DNA of 9,906 nucleotides from JAJBWD01 sp041670885 (GTDB lineage Bacteria; Bacillota; Clostridia; Clostridiales; Clostridiaceae): positions 1-9,906 of the forward strand of contig JBAXYJ010000102.1 in NCBI GenBank assembly GCA_041670885.1. Reading direction: 5' to 3'. The notes under the pieces are model-generated. The model ran no database searches. It had not been told where the DNA came from and saw only the letters and a program-made list of their open reading frames with translations. Shown piece by piece: positions 6,647-9,906 of the stretch (positions are counted from its first letter, which is position 1; each line of letters begins with the position of its first letter). A program made the position numbers and the translations under genes.

Positions 6647-7492
6647 ATGAGTAATTGTGATAGCTGTTCAAGTAAGGGAGAGTGTAAAAGCAAGGAGAGC
6701 TGTTCTAAGGTTTTCCCTAAGTATGGAAAAATAAAAAGTATTATAGGAATAATCAGTGGGAAAGGCGGAGTAGGAAAATCCACAGTAACCGGGATTCTTG
6801 CAGTTAAGCTAAGGGCCATGGGCTTCAGCGTGGGAGTTTTAGATGGAGACATTACAGGGCCTTCCATGCCTAGAATTCTTGGAGTATCAGAAAAAAGAGC
6901 TGAAATGGTTAATATTCCCGGAAGTGAAGAAGTAGAATTTATACCTGTTGAAACAAGTTCAGGGATTAAGGTTATATCATTAAACTTATTAACTGAGGAA
7001 GAGGATCAGCCGGTTATCTGGAGAGGACCATTAATTACAGGAGTTTTAAATCAGATGTATACAGATACAAAGTGGGATGATCTTGATTTTCTTCTTATAG
7101 ATATGCCTCCGGGAACAGGAGATATAGCTTTAACTGTTATGCAGAGCCTGCCGGTAGACGGAATGGTTATAACATCTATTCCTCAGGATATGATAACAAT
7201 GATTGTTAAAAAGGTTGTTATCATGTGCCAGAAGCTTAATATTAAGGTTCTTGGAGTTGTTGAAAACATGTCCTATGTAAAATGTGCTAAATGCAATGAA
7301 AAGATAAAGATATTCAGCAAAAAAGGTGCAGAGGAGCAGGCAAAGATACTTGGAGCAGAGCTTCTTCAGGAGCTGCCAATTGATTTGGACTTAACTGAAA
7401 GCCTGGAAAAAGGAAGCTTAGAGGAATACCTTCTTGAAACCTTTGAGTATGAAGATTTAGTTAATAATTTCTTAAATAAAGTAAAACTATAA
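6647..7492 (+). CDS. Mrp/NBP35-family P-loop ATPase, probable Fe-S carrier
   Basis: A 281-aa ATPase of the Mrp/ApbC/NBP35 family, which binds and delivers iron-sulfur clusters in the cytoplasm. AAGGAGG at 6635-6641 sets the ATG. The deviant Walker A GKGGVGKST is at 38-46, a switch-type DGDITGPSMP at 66-75, and Walker B LLIDMPPGTGD at 139-149. Two cysteine clusters are present. The C-terminal CAKC (C213, C216) is the pair that bridges subunits in the family. An N-terminal cluster (C4, C7, C13, C19) recalls the NBP35 N-terminal ferredoxin-like site. The usual N-terminal DUF59 domain of longer bacterial Mrp proteins is absent. It is the last gene of the unit, 27 bases after the permease stop. 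A functional link to the exporter is not evident and may reflect only shared transcription. The gene ends 16 bases before a strong terminator hairpin. Confidence 0.92.
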   Translation: MSNCDSCSSKGECKSKESCSKVFPKYGKIKSIIGIISGKGGVGKSTVTGILAVKLRAMGFSVGVLDGDITGPSMPRILGVSEKRAEMVNIPGSEEVEFIPVETSSGIKVISLNLLTEEEDQPVIWRGPLITGVLNQMYTDTKWDDLDFLLIDMPPGTGDIALTVMQSLPVDGMVITSIPQDMITMIVKKVVIMCQKLNIKVLGVVENMSYVKCAKCNEKIKIFSKKGAEEQAKILGAELLQELPIDLDLTESLEKGSLEEYLLETFEYEDLVNNFLNKVKL

Positions 7493-7507
7493 GAATGTTT
7501 TAGAAAC

Positions 7508-7534
7508 AAAAAAGAGCCATAATGGCTCTTTTTA
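7508..7534. terminator. Bidirectional intrinsic terminator between convergent mrp-type gene and thiT
   Basis: AAAAAGAGCCA at 7509-7519 pairs with TGGCTCTTTTT at 7523-7533 around a three-base loop TAA, giving an 11-bp stem. The A-run on the left and T-run on the right make it a terminator in both directions. On the minus strand it begins inside the thiT stop codon (7534-7532). Confidence 0.88.
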
Positions 7535-8134
7535 TGCAGCTCTTTTAGCCAGCTCTTTAATAGGAAGGATTGACATAATAACAAAGCATACTATGGCATC
7601 CGGTCCTAAATACGATATATTATAAACAGCGGAATAGATAACCGGGTTCTGGTTTCCTGCATATTGATAAAAGAATATTACTCCTGATAAAATATGGAAT
7701 ATATACCTTCCCAGGATTCCAACTACTGTTCCTACATACTTATTATTTTTAAAGTATCCTGAAAGACCTAAAGCCATATATGGAAGAGGGTAGTCAAATA
7801 AAACCTGAATAGGATGAAGTATATACGGATCGATAAACAGGTTTAAAACACCTACTAAAAATCCTGTCAGGAAGCCAACCTCAGGCCCGTAAAATATACT
7901 CATAAGTATAATTGGTACCATGCTTCCAAGAGTTATGCTTCCTCCCTGAGGCATCTTATATATTTTGAATATACCAAGTACTGTGGATAGGGCAACAGCC
8001 AGTCCTACCATAGCTATAAGTTTTGGCGTAAATTTAATCTTTTTAATCTTTATAAATGCGAATATAAAGATTACAAGAGCAAGCAGTGCAAATACAGCTG
8101 TTTTGCTTGCAAAAACTGTTTTTAAGTTTTCCAT
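7532..8134 (-). CDS. thiT: Thiamine ECF transporter S component ThiT
   Basis: A 200-aa polytopic membrane protein, the substrate-binding subunit of an energy-coupling factor transporter for thiamine. Family marks are MPQGGSITLGSMVPI at 61-75, HPIQVLFDYPLPYMALGLSGYF at 107-128, and RYIFHILSGVIFFYQYA at 143-159, followed by PVIYSAVYNISYLGPD. The aromatic-rich last segments are the known thiamine-binding region. An extra N-terminal hydrophobic segment at 12-30, ahead of the usual six-helix core, makes it a little longer than the L. lactis and B. subtilis proteins. I chose the ATG at 8134-8132 because GGAGG lies four bases upstream; a start at 8164 would add ten residues that lack a ribosome site. 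The transporter also needs EcfA, EcfA' and EcfT, which are not in the window. The TPP riboswitch upstream independently supports the assignment. Confidence 0.93.
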   Translation of the reverse strand: MENLKTVFASKTAVFALLALVIFIFAFIKIKKIKFTPKLIAMVGLAVALSTVLGIFKIYKMPQGGSITLGSMVPIILMSIFYGPEVGFLTGFLVGVLNLFIDPYILHPIQVLFDYPLPYMALGLSGYFKNNKYVGTVVGILGRYIFHILSGVIFFYQYAGNQNPVIYSAVYNISYLGPDAIVCFVIMSILPIKELAKRAA

Positions 8135-8138
8135 AATT

Positions 8139-8143
8139 CCTCC
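8139..8143 (-). promoter_or_regulatory. Ribosome binding site deciding the thiT start
   Basis: GGAGG on the minus strand (plus 8139-8143), four bases before ATG at 8134. It rules against the longer frame opening at 8164, which would start next to the riboswitch terminator. Confidence 0.85.
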
Positions 8144-8162
8144 ATTCTGTGCATGCGGCCAC

Positions 8163-8192
8163 AAAAAAAAGACACCTGATAAAAGAATGTCT
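8163..8192 (-). terminator. Riboswitch-controlled terminator hairpin upstream of thiT
   Basis: On the minus strand AGACATT (8192-8186) pairs with GGTGTCT (8176-8170), five Watson-Crick and two G-T pairs, with a nine-base loop. A run of eight T (8170-8163) follows, the first of which is the last paired base of the stem. It lies immediately after the TPP aptamer and before the thiT ribosome site, as in transcription-attenuating THI elements. The first two bases of the 5' arm are shared with the 3' strand of aptamer helix P1. Confidence 0.8.
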
Positions 8193-8278
8193 AGGTTTCG
8201 CTTCCCTACGCTGGTATTAACCAGATCAGGTTGAAGGGTTAATGATATAAATCATTTCTCAGCCAGTGGCACCCCTAG
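8191..8278 (-). promoter_or_regulatory. TPP riboswitch (THI element) controlling thiT
   Basis: The minus strand carries the conserved THI-box elements in order: GGGGTGCC, CTGAGA (plus 8257-8262), ACCTGATCTGG (plus 8221-8231), and CAGCGTAGGGAA (plus 8202-8213). P1 is CTAGG (8278-8274) with CCTAG (8195-8191). A short P3 extension AATGAT/ATCATT spans 8241-8256. The aptamer is complete at about 88 bases. Bound thiamine pyrophosphate is expected to switch transcription off through the terminator that follows, lowering thiamine uptake when the vitamin is plentiful. Confidence 0.97.
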
Positions 8279-8300
8279 CACATATTTTTATTTCATATAA

Positions 8301-8329
8301 AGTATACATTAAAATTTATATGAATTCAA
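8301..8329 (-). promoter_or_regulatory. Predicted promoter of the TPP riboswitch-thiT transcript
   Basis: On the minus strand TTGAAT (plus 8324-8329) and TATACT (plus 8301-8306) are separated by exactly 17 bases. The start would be near 8294, about 16 bases before the aptamer. The -35 box overlaps the stop codon of padR (8328-8326), so thiT has its own promoter even though it lies downstream of padR in the same direction. Confidence 0.75.
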
Positions 8330-8766
8330 CTTGATAAGTATAAATCACTGTATATTTTTTTAAAAACTTGGAGAGATTCCTCGATTTTTTCCTTTAGCAG
8401 ACATTTCTTGTTTTCCAGTTCCAGTTTACCATTATCAGTAAGAGAATATATTTTTTGAATTTTTTTATTTTCATCGTTCCAGGAGCCAGAGATAACTCCA
8501 TCCTTCTCAAAAGTTTTTAATATAGGATATATACCACCTGTGCTTGGAATCCAGAGCCCGTTTGTATTTTCCCCTATTCTCCTGGATATATCGTTACCAT
8601 TGGTAGGCTCCATACTTAAAATATATAGAACATAGACAGGGAGAAGTCCCTTTGTAAATACCTGTCCAACTGCCTTCTTTTCATTTTCTACTTTTTTAAG
8701 CTCTGCCAGTTTTTCTTTATATTCTTTATATAATCTTTTTTGTTCCTCAAGAATCCACTTATCCAT
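8326..8766 (-). CDS. PadR-family transcriptional regulator
   Basis: A 146-aa DNA-binding protein. The winged helix-turn-helix is at about 41-119: LLPVYVLYILSMEPTNGNDISRRI, then PSTGGIYPILKTFEKDGVI as the recognition helix region, and a wing ending in YSLTDNGK. This is the standard PadR pattern. A C-terminal helix (about 115-143) would mediate dimerisation. An extra N-terminal stretch (1-35), very rich in Lys and Glu, precedes the domain and probably forms a helix. The ATG at 8766-8764 has GAGGT six bases upstream on the minus strand. PadR proteins often repress their own promoter and a neighbouring transporter or efflux gene. Here the neighbours are thiT (own promoter and riboswitch) and the divergent GGDEF gene. 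A nested inverted repeat in the upstream gap is a candidate operator. The ligand is unknown. Confidence 0.92.
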   Translation of the reverse strand: MDKWILEEQKRLYKEYKEKLAELKKVENEKKAVGQVFTKGLLPVYVLYILSMEPTNGNDISRRIGENTNGLWIPSTGGIYPILKTFEKDGVISGSWNDENKKIQKIYSLTDNGKLELENKKCLLKEKIEESLQVFKKIYSDLYLSS

Positions 8767-8808
8767 AAATTACCTCATCTGGAGATTAACTAATATAATT
8801 ATTTAAGA

Positions 8809-8879
8809 AAATTACATAATAACTTTTGGACTGATTGCAGCTTAAAAGTTAAGAAATTAGTTTATTAATTATGTAATTT
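8809..8879. repeat. Nested inverted repeat between padR and the GGDEF gene, candidate operator
   Basis: AAATTACATAAT at 8809-8820 is the exact reverse complement of ATTATGTAATTT at 8868-8879. Directly inside the left arm AACTTTT (8821-8827) is the reverse complement of AAAAGTT at 8844-8850. The outer arms contain ACAT and ATGT, the half-sites seen in many PadR operators. The structure sits in the 196-bp divergent gap 8767-8962. The rest of that gap is AT-rich, and I could not place either promoter confidently; a weak TATATT for padR lies at 8797-8792 on the minus strand. Confidence 0.6.
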
Positions 8880-8962
8880 CCTCAATTATATCACACATTT
8901 TATTACTTTTAAAATTCCTGCTTAAGTGGTAAAATTAAATTATATAAAGAGGTGTTGTTTAA

Positions 8963-9906
8963 GTGAACTTAACATATATTATATTTTTAATTATTATTTC
9001 AATACTGGTAATTATAGAGATATATGAATACATATTGATTGAAAATTATAAGACAAGCCAAGAGCTGACAGAGAAAGTTAAAGAAAGACTTTATGAAACC
9101 AGTGAAAAGGTTTTAAAAGCTGAAGATGAGGATCAGATCTACTCTATAATTTTAGATACTGCTGTTGACTTAGTACCCTATGCAGACAAGGGAAGCATAC
9201 TTCTGATGGATAAGAATGATACTTTTCATTATAAAGTAGTTAGAGGCTTCCAGGGTGATTTGGTAAATATTTCTTTTAAAAAGCAGGAAGTTTATCTTTA
9301 TAATATTAATGGTTTTAAGGAAACTGCTGTAATAGCTGATCCTGAAAAATTCGATGAGAACTATACTAATAAGGAAACCATGACAGAGCTTAAAAATAAT
9401 CAGGCTCTCGATATTTCCTGCAGTATATCCTCTCCTATATATATTGATAACAAACTTATCGGACTTTTAAACGTGGATTCTTCAAAACCGGGTCATGTTT
9501 TTTCTAAAAATGAGCTGAATTTAATGAATTTAATTAAAAGTGAGCTGCAGATTGCACTGAAAAATGCATTTTCTCAAAACAGGCTTAAATACCTTGCCAG
9601 TTATGATGAACTTACCGGAATAATGAATAGAAGATCTTTTAATAAAATATTTGAAATAGAAGCGGATAAGGTGAAGATAAGCGATGAGATACTGTCTCTT
9701 ATCATGATAGATTTAGATGATTTTAAAGTTATTAACGATACCTATGGACATAATTTTGGAGATAAGGTTCTAAAACATTTTGCTCATATATTGGAGCAGT
9801 GCGTTAGAAAATCAGATGTAGTTGCCAGAATGGCAGGTGATGAATTTGTAATACTTTTTAGAAGCTGCCCTATTGAAATGGCAAAAGAAAGAATGGGAAG
9901 CATAAC
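8963..9906 (+). CDS. Membrane-anchored GAF-GGDEF diguanylate cyclase, 3' end missing
   Basis: An open frame of 314 codons that runs off the window. The start is GTG at 8963 with AAGAGGTG at 8947-8954; the next in-frame ATG would lose the membrane segment. The order is TM helix at about 4-26, a linker helix to about 48, a GAF domain at about 50-200 (VPYADKGSILLMD, then SISSPIYIDNKLIGLLNVDSS), and a GGDEF domain from about 210. Conserved cyclase features are DELTGIMNRRSF at 215-226, the metal-binding MIDLDDFKVINDTYGHNFGD at 248-267, and AGDEF at 291-295 in place of GGDEF. The inhibitory site RKSD (R282, D285) lies five residues before it, as is standard. It should make cyclic di-GMP from two GTP in response to a signal sensed by GAF. 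The codon at the variant position is GCA, one base from GGA. Any C-terminal extension or further domain is outside the window. Confidence 0.92.
   Translation, partial: MNLTYIIFLIIISILVIIEIYEYILIENYKTSQELTEKVKERLYETSEKVLKAEDEDQIYSIILDTAVDLVPYADKGSILLMDKNDTFHYKVVRGFQGDLVNISFKKQEVYLYNINGFKETAVIADPEKFDENYTNKETMTELKNNQALDISCSISSPIYIDNKLIGLLNVDSSKPGHVFSKNELNLMNLIKSELQIALKNAFSQNRLKYLASYDELTGIMNRRSFNKIFEIEADKVKISDEILSLIMIDLDDFKVINDTYGHNFGDKVLKHFAHILEQCVRKSDVVARMAGDEFVILFRSCPIEMAKERMGSI

Noticed and set aside
6385..6867. 160-aa minus-strand open frame across the permease-Mrp junction
   Set aside because: Antisense to two well-supported genes, and it is the mirror of their coding sequence.
8135..8164. 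Ten-residue N-terminal extension of thiT starting at 8164
   Set aside because: No ribosome site before it, it begins next to the riboswitch T-run, and GGAGG with ATG at 8134 fits better.
7965..8234. 89-aa plus-strand open frame over thiT and the riboswitch
   Set aside because: Antisense to thiT and to the conserved TPP aptamer; no ribosome site.
8907..8948. Promoter for the GGDEF gene (TTTTAA with TAAAAT at 8930-8935, or TATAAA at 8943-8948)
   Set aside because: The -35 matches are too poor in an AT-rich gap to call a specific promoter.

Overview
The window is AT-rich, with strong AGGAGG-type ribosome binding sites, short intergenic gaps and many A/T-ending codons. Together with the gene content (clostridial unknowns beside rsmA, a ThiT vitamin transporter under a TPP riboswitch, no outer-membrane functions) this points to a low-GC Firmicute, most likely Clostridium or a close relative. 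It looks like an ordinary chromosomal region. I see no IS element, phage gene, CRISPR array, tRNA or rRNA.

Left part (1-1825, + strand): the 3' end of rsmA (16S rRNA dimethyltransferase), then two genes of unknown function one base apart. The first is a 345-aa, probably cytoplasmic protein with an in-frame EEKI tandem repeat in its linker. The second is a 195-aa protein with one N-terminal membrane anchor.

Centre (1809-7533, + strand): a promoter (TTGATT-17-TATAAT) followed at once by a GCAA-capped hairpin, then six tightly packed genes that look like one transcript. They are a divergent lgt-type prolipoprotein diacylglyceryl transferase, a lipoprotein with TTG start, a MacA/YknX-like adaptor, a MacB/YknY-like ATPase, a MacB/YknZ-like permease, and an Mrp/NBP35-type Fe-S P-loop ATPase. 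The middle genes form a complete MacAB/YknXYZ-type exporter. The lipoprotein just before it may be an accessory, and the Lgt homologue in front could modify that lipoprotein. The unit ends in a hairpin that also serves as terminator for the convergent thiT.

Right part (7532-8766, - strand): thiT (S component of the ECF thiamine transporter) is preceded by a clear promoter, a complete TPP riboswitch aptamer and a terminator hairpin. Upstream in the same direction lies a PadR-family regulator.

Divergent from padR, across a 196-bp gap holding a nested inverted repeat, starts a membrane-anchored GAF-GGDEF protein with an AGDEF active site and an intact RxxD inhibitory site. It runs off the window end.

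The points most worth a second look are the non-canonical Lgt (His to Tyr and Asn to Cys at catalytic positions) beside a lipoprotein-exporter module, the promoter-proximal hairpin in its leader, the possible overlap between the riboswitch P1 extension and the terminator arm, the nested repeat between padR and the GGDEF gene, and the AGDEF signature. Nothing in the window demonstrates a wholly new system.
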